Shown: positions 40,102 through 53,417, counted from the stretch's first letter. The stretch is 64,000 nt of DNA from Synaphobranchus kaupii (GCA_029718625.1 CM056381.1:50393305-50457304), one strand, 5' to 3'. The notes: generated from the sequence alone by a model not told the origin. Made by a program: numbers and translations.

Positions 40102-40732
40102 TTAAAGCTGACAGTTGTCATTGTATCCTTTCAAACTCAGTGCTAGAGTACAGAACCAAAATAACAAAAAATGTGTCACTGTCCAATGAATTGTGGTGCT
40201 CACTGTATATGATCGATAGTTAGAGGATAGTACACCATCCTTACTTACAACCACCCTTGTAGGCATAGACACTATTTGAGTTAAATTGCAAGTACTAGAC
40301 ATGGAAAATAATATTTTCTTCATAGAGAACTTGTCTGCAAGCCAATTCACATTAGAATCACCAACATTTCTCTATTCTCATCTGTCACTCTGTAATCATT
40401 GTACAAATATCATTAAGATACTCCCAAGTTTGTATTAGGAGGTTTATAGCTTAGTATAGGGTAAATGCACTTTTATCCACACAGCTTCAATATTATCATT
40501 CATCAGGTCTGTTCATAGTTTGACTGGTAGGACATCTTGTATGTAAAAAGCCATGCCTCCACCAAAAGTGTTTGTCTCTTCGATATATAGAAAAACAATC
40601 TATTGATATAACTGAATCATCAAATGAACAGTCCAGATGTGTTTCTGTGATGGCCATGATTCGAATACCATTGTCCTTCATCAAGCTACAGATATTTAAA
40701 TGAGCTAGTATTAAAGCCTTAGGTAAGTTCAT
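40102..40732 (-). pseudogene. LINE endonuclease-domain fragment (minus strand)
   Basis: Encodes LILAHLNICSLMKD, then IRIMAITETHLDCSFDDS and FSIYRRDKHF, the N-terminal strands of a LINE endonuclease. After an internal gap, NLTQIVSMPTRVVVSKDG follows at 40230-40300, the usual downstream motif. Frames are broken between them. It is a fragment without a 3' end. Confidence 0.7.
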
Positions 40733-40839
40733 GTTGTCGATGAAGTGTCAGTAGTTCAATCCATTGAGAAGCTGAAGAAATAATTAGCCAGAGAGCTAGG
40801 TGCTTACTCCACTCCCTTGCTTTTGGGAGGGGGGATGGA

Positions 40840-41358
40840 CAATGAGCCTATCACAACGGATGTGGGCTGTGTATAAGCCTATCACAACGGATGTAGGCTG
40901 TGCATAAGCCTATCACAACGGATGTAGGCTGTGTATAAGCCTATCACAACGGATGTAGGCTGTGCATAAGCCTATCACAACGGATGTAGGCTGTGCATAA
41001 GCCTATCATAACGGATGTAGGCTGTGTATAAGCCTATCACAACGGATGTAGGCTGTGCATAAGCTTATAACGGATGTAGGCTATGTATAAGCCTATCATA
41101 ACGGATGTAGGCTGTGCATAAGCCTATCATAACGGATGTAGGCTATGTATAAGCCTATCATAACGGATGTAGGCTGTGTATAAGCCTATCATAACGGATG
41201 TAGGCTGTGTATAAGCCTATCATAACGGATGTAGGCTGTGTATAAGCCTATCATAACGGATGTAGGCTGTGTATAAGCCTATCATAACGGATGTAGGCTA
41301 TGTATAAGCCTATCATAACGGATGTAGGCTGTGTATAAGCCTATCATAACGGATGTAG
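40840..41358. repeat. 31-bp minisatellite, left part
   Basis: About 16 copies of TAAGCCTATCATAACGGATG plus TAGGCTGTGTA (31 bases). It is interrupted by the LTR retrotransposon and continues at 47594. Confidence 0.95.
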
Positions 41359-42332
41359 TGTTACGTTTCTGTCATGTTTATGCCACATTTCATGTTTAGT
41401 TTGTCAGTTTATTTTCAGTTTGTCAGTTTATTTTCAGTTTGTCATGCTTGTGTTCTGTTTATGTTATGATGCAGTTAATTGGTAGCATACACATTTCCAT
41501 GTTTTTCTGCAGCCTTGCATTCATGCTGTTTTCCCTCTCTCTCTTGCTGTCACTCAGCCTTCCCTAATTGTTTCATTTTCCCGTGTCTATTTACTAATCT
41601 ACTAACATTAGATCAGGATTGGGTAATACTAACTCTCTAACCATGTGTTCATGTTTACCTTACGTTTCTTGTGCATGTCATTTACTAATTTACTAACGCT
41701 AGGTCAGGATAGGTTTATTACTAACGATTACTAATTATCTTGTTACCTCGTCAGCTTTCCACACCTGATTCCCCTTCGCATGCTGCTCTCAAGCTAAGTG
41801 TCTGCACCTGTCTACACCTGCATATAAGCTCAGTGTTCATGTCTTGTCTTCGCGAAATTGTTGCCTGTTAGTTTACTACTGTCACTTTTGAGCGTTTACC
41901 TTGTCTGACTACTGTTATAGATCCAAGCCTGTTTACTGACCATCGTTACTGCCTGCCTACCGTTTTCTACTGCCTGTTTTTGACCACGAGTTTTGCCTGC
42001 TGTCTATTTGTACCTCTGCCCCGCGGATAGGACTTCGGTCTGACTCCTGCAACGTCCCACGACCTACGAACTCTGCTTGACCCCTGTATTGTACTTCTGC
42101 TCCGCTGACAGCTACTCTGGTTACTGAACTTGTGCATGGTGTACCGATTCCGAGACTGCCTTCTCCCTCGGTACTTTACTTTGGTTTTTTGGCTGGATTT
42201 ATTGGTTTTTGGACTTCGCTTGTGTGACTACGATTTCTGGATTTCCCTATAATAAAGTCCTTGCGGACATTTATTATTACGTTTGTGTTCTGAGTCGTTC
42301 ATTACGGGTCCAACCCGCACACACCTGTCTCA
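41359..42332 (+). repeat. 5' LTR of the chromovirus
   Basis: TGTTACGTTT...CCTGTCTCA. Carries a TATA-like CATATAAG near 41821 and an AATAAA at 42251. Has a duplicated 19-bp block near 41400-41440 that the 3' LTR lacks. Confidence 0.93.
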
Positions 42333-42348
42333 GAACAATTTCGCCACG

Positions 42349-45300
42349 ATGGACCCTGCTGACTCAACCGCCATGTTTCACGCGTTGCAAGAACAAGGCC
42401 TCATCGTGCAGCAGCACGCCCAGGGGATTTTCGAGCTCCGGGAGGAGATTAAAGAGTTGTGCGCTGAGATGAGGAGACTGGCCATTGCAGTTCAACCACG
42501 CACTCCGGACCAACCTGCTAAGCCGCCTGCTATCCCACCCTCCAACCCCATGGGAGCCTGGCAATTCCGGGAGCCACAACAGCCCCCCCCGGAGAGGTTC
42601 GGTGGTGAACCGGAGAGATGCAAGGCGTTTCTATTGCAATGTGACTTTGTTTTCCGACAACAGCCATTGACCTATCCGACCGATGAGCGACGGATTGGCT
42701 ACGTGATGGGGCTACTTAAGGGGAAGGCTTTGGACTGGGCTACTGCGGTGTGGTCCGGAGGTTCATTTCCTCCCAGCTACATGGTCTTTACGGAAGAGAT
42801 CCGCAAAGTGTTCCAGCACGCCTCCAGTGACCAAGAGCCTTCACAGCAACTCATTGCCCTCCGCCAAGGCCTAAGAAGCGCCGCGGACCACTCTATTGAT
42901 TTTCGGACAATCGCTGCGGCTACCCACTGGAATAACTCGGCCCTTGCGTACTTGTTCCGGGCCAGTTTGAACGGGGCGCTCCAGGACGAGTTAGCCCATC
43001 AGGAACCCATCAGGGAGTTCGACGCCCTCGTCCGAGCCGCCATTCGCCTGGATAACCGCTACAGACTGCGCCGGACAGAGAGACCGGTTCCGCCCGGTCA
43101 GCCGTACCCCAGACGAGTACCTGCCTCATTGACGGTGGAGAACCAGGACGGGGTAATCGAACCTATGGATATTTCCCGTGCCGGAGTTAAGATCTCGCCC
43201 GAGGAACGGAGACGTCGGAGGGAGACCGGGGCATGTTTCTACTGCGGTAAGCTGGGGCATTCTCAAGCACAGTGCACCGCCCGGTCCAGGAGATCCGAGT
43301 CATCTTTGGGAGTGAGGTCTTCAACCCATCAGGAGAGGAGCGAGAATCGTCCTAACCTCATTGCCACAATTATGCTACCTGAGAGGGAGGTTCAAGTGAG
43401 AGTGCTCATTGGCTCTGGAGCTGACGCTAACCTTATCGATGAAGTTATGGTCAGAGATCTGGACATTCCCACCCTTCCACTGCCCCACACCGAGAATGCT
43501 CGGTCGCTGGACGGCAAGATTTTCTACAAAATGACTCGCGTCACGGAACCTATTCAACTTATCATTTCTGGCAACCATCATGAGTTCATTCAGTTCCACA
43601 TCATCCACTCCCCCAACAACCCGCTCATTCTGGGACTACCCTGGCTTCAAGTACACAACCCCATCATTGACTGGAAGTCCCACCACATTCAAGCCTGGAG
43701 TCGCCAGTGCCACCAAACCTGTCTTCGGTCCGCACCTGCACCTGCCGGGGGCGCACCTACCCCACCTCAAGACACCAAACCGTCACTGGAAAACGTGCCA
43801 GCCCCTTATCACGACCTGGGCATCGTGTTTTCCAAGACGCAAGCACAGACACTTCCCCCTCACAGACCCTATGATTGCGCTATTGAGCTCCTACCCGGTT
43901 CCACTCTTCCCTCAAGCCGACTCTACAATGTCTCCAAACCTGAGAGGGAAGCCATGGAGAAATATATTCGGGATTGCCTAGCCAACGGTCTGATTCGCCC
44001 CTCTTCGTCACCTGTGGGCGCTGGATTTTTCTTCGTCCAGAAAAAAGATGGCTCGCTGCGTCCTTGTATTGACTTCAGAGAACTTAATAATATCACGGTC
44101 AAGAACAAATACCCACTACCGCTCATTGATTCAGCCTTCCACCCACTCCACGACGCCACTGTTTTCACCAAACTGGACCTACGCAACGCATATCACCTGG
44201 TGCGCATTCGTGAGGGGGACGAATGGAAGACCGCCTTCAACACCTCGTTAGGACATTTCGAGTACCTAGTTATGCCTTTCGGCCTTACTAATGCCCTCGC
44301 CGTTTTTCAGGCGTTAGTTAATGACGTCCTACGGGACCTATTGGCCGCTACGTATTTGTGTATCTGGACGATATTTTGATTTACTCCTCCAATGTCAAAG
44401 AACACGAAGGCCACGTTATGCAGGTTCTCCAACGACTTTTGGAGAACAGACTCTTTGTTAAAGCTGAGAAGTGTGTGTTCCACACCGACACGGTCGAGTT
44501 CCTGGGGTTTATCTTGGAGAGGGGACAAATCAGGGCGGATCCCAAGAAAATCCAGGTGGTCACAGACTGGCCCACGCCTGCCACTCGGAAACATTTGCAA
44601 CGCTTCTTGGGATTCGCAAACTTTTACCGGAGATTCATCCGGAGCTACAGCCAGATCGTCGCCCCTCTCACCAAGCTCACGTCTACTGCCATGCTGTTCC
44701 GCTGGAATCCTGAGGCTGAAAATGCCTTTAGAAAGATTAAAAGACTGTTCTCCTCCGCTCCGATTCTGGTGCACCCCGACCCCACTCGTCAGTTTGTCGT
44801 GGAGACTGATGCGTCCGACACTGGAGTTGGGGCCGTGCTCTCTCAGGTTTCCCCCACTGACAACCTTCTACACCCCTGCGCATTCTTCTCCCGTAAGCTG
44901 TCTCCAGCTGAGAGGAATTATGACGTGGGAAACCGAGAGCTACTCGCTATCAAGCTAGCACTGGAGGAGTGGAGGCATTGGCTGGAGGGCGCCGAGAAAC
45001 CATTTGTGGTCTGGACCGACCATAAGAATCTGGCGTATCTACAAACGGCTAAGAGGTTGAACTCCCGCCAGGCCAGATGGGCCCTGTTCTTTGGCAGGTT
45101 CAATTTTTCTCTAACCTACCGCCCCGGTGCCAAGAATGTCAAACCAGATGCCCTGTCCCGACAATTCATGGCCAGTTCCGAGCAAGAGGCGCCGGAGAAC
45201 ATCCTCCCTGGGTCCTGCACCGTAGCTTCGGTGTCCTGGAGAATTGAGGCCGTCATCAAAAAGGCGCTTAATGAGGAGCCCGATCCTAGGTCCAATCCCG

Positions 45301-46625
45301 GTACACGCCTTTACGTTCCCTCCGCCGCCCGGACACATGTCCTCCAATGGGCTCACTCATCACTCATGTCCTGCCATCCCGGGTTTACCCGCACCCTGGC
45401 TGTCCTCAAGAGAAGGTTCTGGTGGAACTCCATGATCCCCGACACCAGGCGTTTCGTCAAGGCCTGTACCACCTGTGCCAGGAGCAAGGCCTCTCACCAG
45501 GCCCCAGCTGGTCTGCTCCAACCTCTGCCAGTGCCCAGTCGCCCTTGGAGCCACATCGGGGTGGATTTCGTGACCGGACTTCCCCCTTCTGAGGGCAACA
45601 CCACCATCCTGACGGTGGTTGACAGGTTCAGTAAGGCGGCGCATTTCATCCCTCTGCCAGGATTACCCACTGCCCAAGGAACTGCTGATGTTCTAGTCAA
45701 GGAAGTGTTTCGGATCCATGGCATTCCCACGGACATTGTCTCTGACCGTGGTCCCCAGTTCATCTCCCAGGTCTGGAAGGCATTCTGTTCGGCTCTCGGA
45801 GCCACCTCCAGCCTCACGTCAGGTTACCACCCCCAGTCTAACGGTCAAACCGAAAGGGCCAACCAAGACCTCGGAGCTGCTTTACGCTGTGTGTCGGCCA
45901 AGAATCCCACTTCATGGAGCAAGATGCTCACCTGGGTTGAGTATGCACACAACGCTCTGCCCTGCGCCGCTACTGGAAAGTCCCCATTCGAAGTTTCCCT
46001 CGGTTACCTACCCCCACTGTTCCCCGATCAAGAGGCCGAGATTGCTGTTCCCTCCCTTGCCACCCACATGCACCGCTGCCTCAAGATCTGGAGGGACGCC
46101 CGGGCCGCGCTATTGAGCACGGCCGAACGGAATCGTAGAGTCGCTGATCGCCACCGCACTCCAGCCCCTGAGTACAAGCCTGGCGATTCAGTTTGGCTCT
46201 CCTCTAAAGACATTCCCCTACAATCCACTTCCCACAAACTGCAACCCCGTTTCATTGGTCCCTTTAAGATTCTGAGCATAATCAATCCCACCTCTGTCAA
46301 GCTGTCTTTGCCCCCTTCCCTTAAGATTCACCCCACTTTTCATGTTTCATGCATTAAACCCTATTCCACTGACCCCCTTTGCCCTCCTGATCCCCCACCC
46401 CCTCCTCCCCGTATCATAGATAATCACCCAGCCTTCACTGTTAAGAAGCTACTGGACATTCGCAAGCGAGGACGGGGGTTCCAGTATCTGGTGGACTGGG
46501 AGGGGTATGGCCCTGAGGAGCGTTCCTGGATCGCTCCCAGTCTTGTTATTGACAAGTCTTTGATAAGTGACTTTCACCGTGACCACCCAGATAAACTGTG
46601 TAGACCGTCAGGAGTCGGTCGTTAG
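42349..46625 (+). pseudogene. chromovirus gag-pol, one frameshift
   Basis: Gag-pol for capsid, protease, reverse transcriptase, RNase H and integrase. ATG at 42349. In order: capsid-like region with ERFGGEPERCKAFLLQCDF; CCHC knuckle CFYCGKLGHSQAQC; a protease region LIGSGADANLID; RT with QKKDGSLRPCIDFRELN and LDLRNAYHLVRI; then a frame break at about 44350; [13 protein letters not shown]; RNase H with [12 protein letters not shown] and [11 protein letters not shown]; integrase zinc finger (HP..., CTTCARSK); DDE in [19 protein letters not shown] and NGQTERANQ; chromodomain [21 protein letters not shown] single missing base before YLDD splits RT, and the protease site reads Gly-Ser-Gly-Ala instead of Asp-Ser-Gly-Ala. 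The rest is open. Confidence 0.93.
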
Positions 46626-46636
46626 GGGGGGGGTCC

Positions 46637-47593
46637 TGTTACGTTTCTGTCATGTTTATGCCACATTTCATGTTTAGTTTGTCACAGTTTATTTTCAGTT
46701 TGTCATGCTTGTGTTCTGTTTATGTTATGATGCAGTTAATTGGTAGCATACACATTTCCATGTTTTTCTGCAGCCTTGCATTCATGCTGTTTTCCCTCTC
46801 TCTCTTGCTGTCACTCAGCCTTCCCTAATTGTTTCATTTTCCCGTGTCTATTTACTAATCTACTAACATTAGATCAGGATTGGGTAATACTAACTCTCTA
46901 ACCATGTGTTCATGTTTACCTTACGTTTCTTGTGCATGTCATTTACTAATTTACTAACGCTAGGTCAGGATAGGTTTATTACTAACGATTACTAATTATC
47001 TTGTTACCTCGTCAGCTTTCCACACCTGATTCCCCTTCGCATGCTGCTCTCAAGCTAAGTGTCTGCACCTGTCTACACCTGCATATAAGCTCAGTGTTCA
47101 TGTCTTGTCTTCGCGAAATTGTTGCCTGTTAGTTTACTACTGTCACTTTTGAGCGTTTACCTTGTCTGACTACTGTTATAGATCCAAGCCTGTTTACTGA
47201 CCATCGTTACTGCCTGCCTACCGTTTTCTACTGCCTGTTTTTGACCACGAGTTTTGCCTGCTGTCTATTTGTACCTCTGCCCCGCGGATAGGACTTCGGT
47301 CTGACTCCTGCAACGTCCCACGACCTACGAACTCTGCTTGACCCCTGTATTGTACTTCTGCTCCGCTGACAGCTACTCTGGTTACTGAACTTGTGCATGG
47401 TGTACCGATTCCGAGACTGCCTTCTCCCTCGGTACTTTACTTTGGTTTTTTGGCTGGATTTATTGGTTTTTGGACTTCGCTTGTGTGACTACGATTTCTG
47501 GATTTCCCTATAATAAAGTCCTTGCGGACATTTATTATTACGTTTGTGTTCTGAGTCGTGCATTACGGGTCCAACCCGCACACACCTGTCTCA
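46637..47593 (+). repeat. 3' LTR of the chromovirus
   Basis: Preceded by a purine-rich run of nine G and then TCC (46625-46636), the likely polypurine tract. Nearly identical to the 5' LTR. Confidence 0.93.
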
Positions 47594-50500
47594 TGTAGGC
47601 TGTGTATAAGCCTATCACAACGGATGTAGGCTGTGTATAAGCCTATCATAACGGATGTAGGCTGTGTATAAGCCTATCATAACGGATGTAGGCTGTGTAT
47701 AAGCCTATCATAACGGATGTAGGCTATGTATAAGCCTATCATAACGGATGTAGGCTGTGTATAAGCCTATCATAACGGATGTAGGCTGTGTATAAGCCTA
47801 TCATAACGGATGTAGGCTGTGTATAAGCCTATCATAACGGATGTAGGCTGTGTATAAGCCTATCCTCATGGATGTAGGCTGTGTATAAGCCTATCACAAC
47901 GGATGTAGGCTGTGTATAAGCCTATCATAACGGATGTAGGTTATGTATAAGCCTATCATAACGGATGTAGGCTGTGTATAAGCCTATCATAACGGATGTA
48001 GGCTGTGTATAAGCCTATCATAACGGATGTAGGTTATGTATAGGCCTATCATAACGGATGTAGGCTGTGTATAAGCCTATCATAACGGATGTAGGCTATG
48101 TATAAGCCTATCATAACGGATGTAGGCTGTGTATAGGCCTATCATAACGGATGTAGGTTATGTATAGGCCTATCACAACGGATGTAGGCTGTGTATAAGC
48201 CTATCATAACGGATGTAGGTTATGTATAGGCCTATCATAACGGATGTAGGCTGTGTATAAGCCTATCATAACGGATGTAGGTTATGTATAGGCCTATCAC
48301 AACGGATGTAGGCTGTGTATAAGCCTATCATAACGGATGTAGGCTGTGTATAAGCCTATCATAACGGATGTAGGCTGTGTATAAGCCTATCATAACGGCT
48401 GTAGGCTGTGTATAAGCCTATCACAACGGATGTAGGCTGTGTATAAGCCTATCATAACGGATGTAGGTTATGTATAGGCCTATCATAACGGATGTAGGCT
48501 GTGTATAAGCCTATCATAACGGATGTAGGCTGTGTATAAGCCTATCATAACGGATGTAGGTTATGTATAGGCCTATCATAACGGATGTAGGCTGTGTATA
48601 AGCCTATCATAACGGATGTAGGTTATGTATAGGCCTATCACAACGGATGTAGGCTGTGTATAAGCCTATCATAACGGATGTAGGCTGTGTATAAGCCTAT
48701 CATAACGGATGTAGGCTGTGTATAAGCCTATCATAACGGATGTAGGCTGTGTATAAGCCTATCACAACGGATGTAGGCTGTGTATAAGCCTATCATAATG
48801 GATGTAGGTTATGTATAGGCCTATCATAACGGATGTAGGCTGTGTATAAGCCTATCATAACGGATGTAGGCTGTGTATAAGCCTATCATAACGGATGTAG
48901 GTTATGTATAGGCCTATCATAACGGATGTAGGCTGTGTATAAGCCTATCATAACGGATGTAGGTTATGTATAGGCCTATCATAACTGATGTAGGCTGTGT
49001 ATAAGCCTATCATAACGGATGTAGGCTATGTATAAGCCTATCATAACGGATGTAGGCTGTGTATAGGCCTATCATAACGGATGTAGGTTATGTATAAGCC
49101 TATCATAACGGATGTAGGCTGTGTATAAGCCTATCATAACGGATGTAGGCTATGTATAAGCCTATCATAACGGATGTAGGCTGTGTATAAGCCTATCATA
49201 ACGGATGTAGGCTGTGTATAAGCCTATCATAACGGATGTAGGTTATGTATAGGCCTATCATAACGGATGTAGGCTGTGTATAAGCCTATCATAACGGATG
49301 TAGGTTATGTATAGGCCTATCATAACGGATGTAGGCTGTGTATAAGCCTATCATAACGGATGTAGGCTATGTATAAGCCTATCATAACGGATGTAGGCTG
49401 TGTATAGGCCTATCATAACGGATGTAGGTTATGTATAAGCCTATCATAACGGATGTAGGCTGTGTATAGGCCTATCATAACGGATGTAGGTTATGTATAG
49501 GCCTATCACAACGGATGTAGGCTGTGTATAAGCCTATCATAACGGATGTAGGCTGTGTATAAGCCTATCACAACGGATGTAGGCTGTGTATAAGCCTATC
49601 ATAATGGATGTAGGTTATGTATAGGCCTATCATAACGGATGTAGGCTGTGTATAAGCCTATCATAACGGATGTAGGCTATGTATAAGCCTATCATAACGG
49701 ATGTAGGCTGTGTATAAGCCTATCATAACGGATGTAGGCTGTGTATAAGCCTATCATAACGGATGTAGGTTATGTATAGGCCTATCATAACGGATGTAGG
49801 CTGTGTATAAGCCTATCATAACGGATGTAGGTTATGTATAGGCCTATCATAACTGATGTAGGCTGTGTATAAGCCTATCATAACGGATGTAGGCTATGTA
49901 TAAGCCTATCATAACGGATGTAGGCTGTGTATAGGCCTATCATAACGGATGTAGGTTATGTATAAGCCTATCATAACGGATGTAGGCTGTGTATAAGCCT
50001 ATCATAACGGATGTAGGCTATGTATAAGCCTATCATAACGGATGTAGGCTGTGTATAAGCCTATCATAACGGATGTAGGCTGTGTATAAGCCTATCATAA
50101 CGGATGTAGGTTATGTATAGGCCTATCATAACGGATGTAGGCTGTGTATAAGCCTATCATAACGGATGTAGGTTATGTATAGGCCTATCATAACGGATGT
50201 AGGCTGTGTATAAGCCTATCATAACGGATGTAGGCTATGTATAAGCCTATCATAACGGATGTAGGCTGTGTATAGGCCTATCATAACGGATGTAGGTTAT
50301 GTATAAGCCTATCATAACGGATGTAGGCTGTGTATAGGCCTATCATAACGGATGTAGGTTATGTATAGGCCTATCACAACGGATGTAGGCTGTGTATAAG
50401 CCTATCATAACGGATGTAGGCTGTGTATAAGCCTATCATAACGGATGTGGGCTGTGTATAAGCCTATCATAACGGATGTAGGTTATGTATAGGCCTATCA

Positions 50501-50858
50501 TAACGGATGTAGGTTATGTATAGGCCTATCATAACGGATGTAGGTTATGTATAGGCCTATCATAACGGATGTAGTCTGTGTATAAGCCTATCATAACGGA
50601 TGTAGGCTGTGTATAAGCCTATCATAACGGATGTAGGCTGTGTATAAGCCTATCATAACGGATGTAGGCTGTGTATAAGCCTATCATAACGGATGTAGGC
50701 TGTGTATAAGCCTATCATAACGGATGTAGGCTGTGTATAAGCCTATCATAACGGATGTAGGCTGTGTATAAGCCTATCATAACGGATGTAGGCTGTGTAT
50801 AAGCCTATCATAACGGATGTAGGCTGTGTATAAGCCTATCATAACGGATGTAGGCTAT
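47594..50858. repeat. 31-bp minisatellite, right part with higher-order structure
   Basis: About 105 copies of the 31-base unit. Variants GGCTGTGTATAAG, GGCTATGTATAAG and GGTTATGTATAGG alternate in a pattern. The rare variant AACTGATG recurs exactly 868 bases apart (48984 and 49852), i.e. 28 units, so blocks of 28 units were duplicated. Confidence 0.95.
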
Positions 50859-50859
50859 G

Positions 50860-51490
50860 TCGCCTACATTCTCTGGCTACTTTCATGGCTGGGATTCTTG
50901 TGCTTTTGCTGACCGCTTCTGAATAATCTTCATTCACATAGATCTTGGTGCCTTTTAGTTCCTTAGCTTTTCCCATCTCAGCTAATTTATCTTCATGTCT
51001 GACCAATTTTAACACAATTGGCCTATTGTTCTCTTGCCAGTCCTGTGTGCACATTCAATCTCCATCTTATTACTGTCCGGTGATCACACTCCTCACTTTT
51101 TCCGCTCTCATTTTGTGTTTCAGGAATGCTATCCACAACAACATTGTTCCTTTTCGATTGACCCTCCAGGAAGTCTGCATTATCAGTTGTGGTTATCATG
51201 GACTGACACATTGTATTGATGTCGGCGCAAGCAGATTTACTCTGACTCAATCCTGTCACTTTCCCTTCTTAGATCTTCAATACCCTTTTGGGAAAATTGC
51301 AGCTGCTTTTCAGTTCCTGCGTCTCTTTGGTCAGTTGGTCAATCCTTTTGTTCACATTGTCCACAAGTATTTGCACAACTCTTAAAATTACCTTCCTACT
51401 GTTGTACAAGCTGAATATACCAATCCTTTTGTTGACTCTTGTACCTGTGAAAGCGACACAGACTCCTCTCTATGACTTGGGACCTTAGGC
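50860..51490 (-). pseudogene. L1-type ORF1 fragment
   Basis: Minus strand: EGQSKRNNVVVDSIPET and NESGKSEECDHRTVI near 51130-51200, then PIVLKLVRHEDKLAEMGKAK, then ELKGTKIYVNEDYSEAV near 50900-51010. These are the RRM and C-terminal domains of L1-like ORF1 proteins, which bind the element's RNA. A frameshift near 51040 and truncation at the minisatellite make it dead. Confidence 0.75.
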
Positions 51491-52489
51491 GGCATGGTGC
51501 AAAGAGATTCCTTGTTAACCTAAAGTCCTCTTCACTGTCTTAAGCTGTTACAACCACAGCAGGTGGAGTAGGCCGACATGGAGAACATATAAAAACCATC
51601 CACAACTTTTGACAGCTTATCCACTTAGTTTAGCATAAAATTTTGAGTAGCACCTTAGATCAGATTTTTGAAATCTAGAAAGTGAACTGTCTTGATTCTG
51701 ACATCCTTGGACAACGGTTTAGAGGACTTTGGCCAGGGTAATTTTGAATGGACTTCAATGGGGAAATTTGGCTTTTGGCACCAGAGGTGCACTAAACGGC
51801 AATACCTCCGGTAACCGCTAGAGTTTGCGAGCTTCAGTGGGAGTGTCAATCTCTGGTCCTTTCAGTTATGACCATTGTGGTCATACTTTTGAGGAAAAAA
51901 ACACACACCATCATTAAAAAAAATTAGGAACAAAGTGTCAATTTTCACTCCACTTTTGGCCTACCCACCTCTACTTTTGAGACCTGCAGTTTGACAACCA
52001 TAAATGGTAAAAACAGTATCTTGGTCTTATTGTATACTTGCTCTACAACATGACTCATGTTTGAACACTTTAACGTTTTTCTTTGCATCAATTAAGAATA
52101 AAAATTAAGTCTATGGAGAAAAAAAAAATTTTGCTCATTTTTTCATATTCGATATCCAGTTTAGCCTACACATGCCAATTTAGAAAATGGAATCTTGTAC
52201 TTTTAGTTTTACAGTAATGTCACAAGACTATTACAAGCGGTGATTAACTGGTTTAAAGGAACAGCCCCCCATCCCCCCCAAAAAAAAATTTTTTTAAATT
52301 ATTATTTAAATCAAAGTTTATCCTTGTTTTATTGTCTGATTGATTTCTTTCAGCTTCTTGTCACCATACCTTCGGGAGGTTCGTGCTTTTTATTTTTTTT
52401 GCTTTTGGAAAGCAATCCATCAGACAATCACAACAAAATTTGATAAGTTTTTATAAATCCTTTCGGGTGAGCCATTCCTTTAGTGCTGA
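51491..52489. other. no recognisable gene
   Basis: AT-rich sequence, possibly old repeat, without coding or structural signal. Confidence 0.45.
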
Positions 52490-52800
52490 ACGCTCAAACG
52501 TAGAATTGTCTTTTATTGGTTTTTTAAATACATTCCAATAAAACAACATTTTCTTTTTCGTTTTCAGTTCATCATACATCATTTCACATTTTTAAAAACA
52601 TTCTTTATCGGGGGGAGGGGGAGTTTTATTTCCCGTCCCTTTTTATTTTTATATTTAAAATAGACTTACAACATTCATGACACCACAGTAAAAGACATCA
52701 CATTCAAAAGAAATATCACCAAAACAAAAAAAAAAGACTCAAAGACATTGAAATGAAGAAAAAGGAGACATGCGCTCCCGGGTTATTGGGCGGGCAAAAG
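52490..52800 (-). repeat. LINE 3'-end-like sequence (minus strand)
   Basis: The block TCTTTTATTGG...TTCCAATAAAACAACATTTT resembles 59797-59860 (TCTTTTATTGG...TTCCAATAAAAGCATTTTCT). Both are followed by A-rich sequence. Probably the 3' UTR of the Tx1-like LINE on the minus strand. Confidence 0.3.
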
Positions 52801-53140
52801 TTCTCTCTCTTCCTTAGAAGTAACGTAGAAGTAGCATCAAAGCAGCAACGCCGCCCAGCGCGCGCTTCGTGCGGTCTGTACCTCCTCCTCTGACGTTTTT
52901 ATATGGAGTGACGCATAAACACCACCACTAACTTTGGTGTGATTGGTGGAAATAGTTTTTAATTGGAGTTCTGATGTATCCTCGGACCATTACGAAATGA
53001 TCAAGTAAATATGTAGGCTATGTTAAAACGTATAGGCTAAGTAATCGAGCTCCATGGATGCCTTACTGTGCTATAAAGTTATTTAACATTGTTCAATTGT
53101 CGGAGCTGTTACGAAATTGGGCCAAAAGCATGCCATCCCG

Positions 53141-53159
53141 TCACTGTACATTGTGTTTC
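53141..53159 (+). promoter_or_regulatory. PSE of U2 gene 1
   Basis: TCACTGTACATTGTGTTTC lies at -55 to -37 from the U2 start, where snRNA genes bind SNAPc. The second U2 has the same element at the same distance. Confidence 0.75.
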
Positions 53160-53195
53160 CCACATGGACTCTCCTGACTCAAGCTGTCGTTCAGT

Positions 53196-53384
53196 ATCGC
53201 TTCTCGGCCTTTTGGCTAAGATCAAGTGTAGTATCTGTTCTTATCAGTTTAATATCTGATACGTCCCCTATCTGGGGACTATATATTAAATTGATTTTTG
53301 GAACAGGGAGATGGAATAGGGGCTTGCTCCGTCCACTCCACGCATCGACCTGGTATTGCAGTACATCCAGGAACGGTGCACTTC
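53196..53384 (+). ncRNA. U2 snRNA, copy 1
   Basis: U2 pairs with the intron branch point in the spliceosome. Sequence starts ATCGCTTCTCGGCCTTTTGG, has the branch-pairing GTAGTA (within GTGTAGTATCTGTTC), stem II region, the Sm site ATTTTTGG and the terminal stem-loops ending GAACGGTGCAC. About 189 nt, the vertebrate size. A PSE lies upstream and a 3' box downstream, so it looks like a working gene. Confidence 0.95.
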
Positions 53385-53404
53385 CCTCCCGGGGAAAAAA
53401 CGTG

Positions 53405-53417
53405 GTTTAAAAATAGA
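53405..53417 (+). terminator. U2 3' box, copy 1
   Basis: GTTTAAAAATAGA fits the snRNA 3' box consensus GTTTN0-3AAARNNAGA. It begins 21 bases after the RNA end, and directs Integrator processing. Confidence 0.75.

Larger units (their letters stand above)
41359..47593 (+). mobile_element. Ty3/gypsy chromovirus, full length
   Basis: Two LTRs (974 and 957 bp) flank a gag-pol region of 4.3 kb. A 5-bp target duplication TGTAG lies at 41354-41358 and 47594-47598. The LTRs differ by one substitution near 42298 (T versus G at 47560) and by a 19-bp tandem duplication in the 5' LTR with a 2-base difference, so the insertion is recent. It sits inside the 31-bp minisatellite. A C-terminal chromodomain places it among chromoviruses. 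Confidence 0.95.

Noticed and set aside
40840..50858. CRISPR-like regular 31-bp repeats
   Set aside because: Units follow each other without unique spacers, the genome is eukaryotic and no Cas genes are present. It is a minisatellite.
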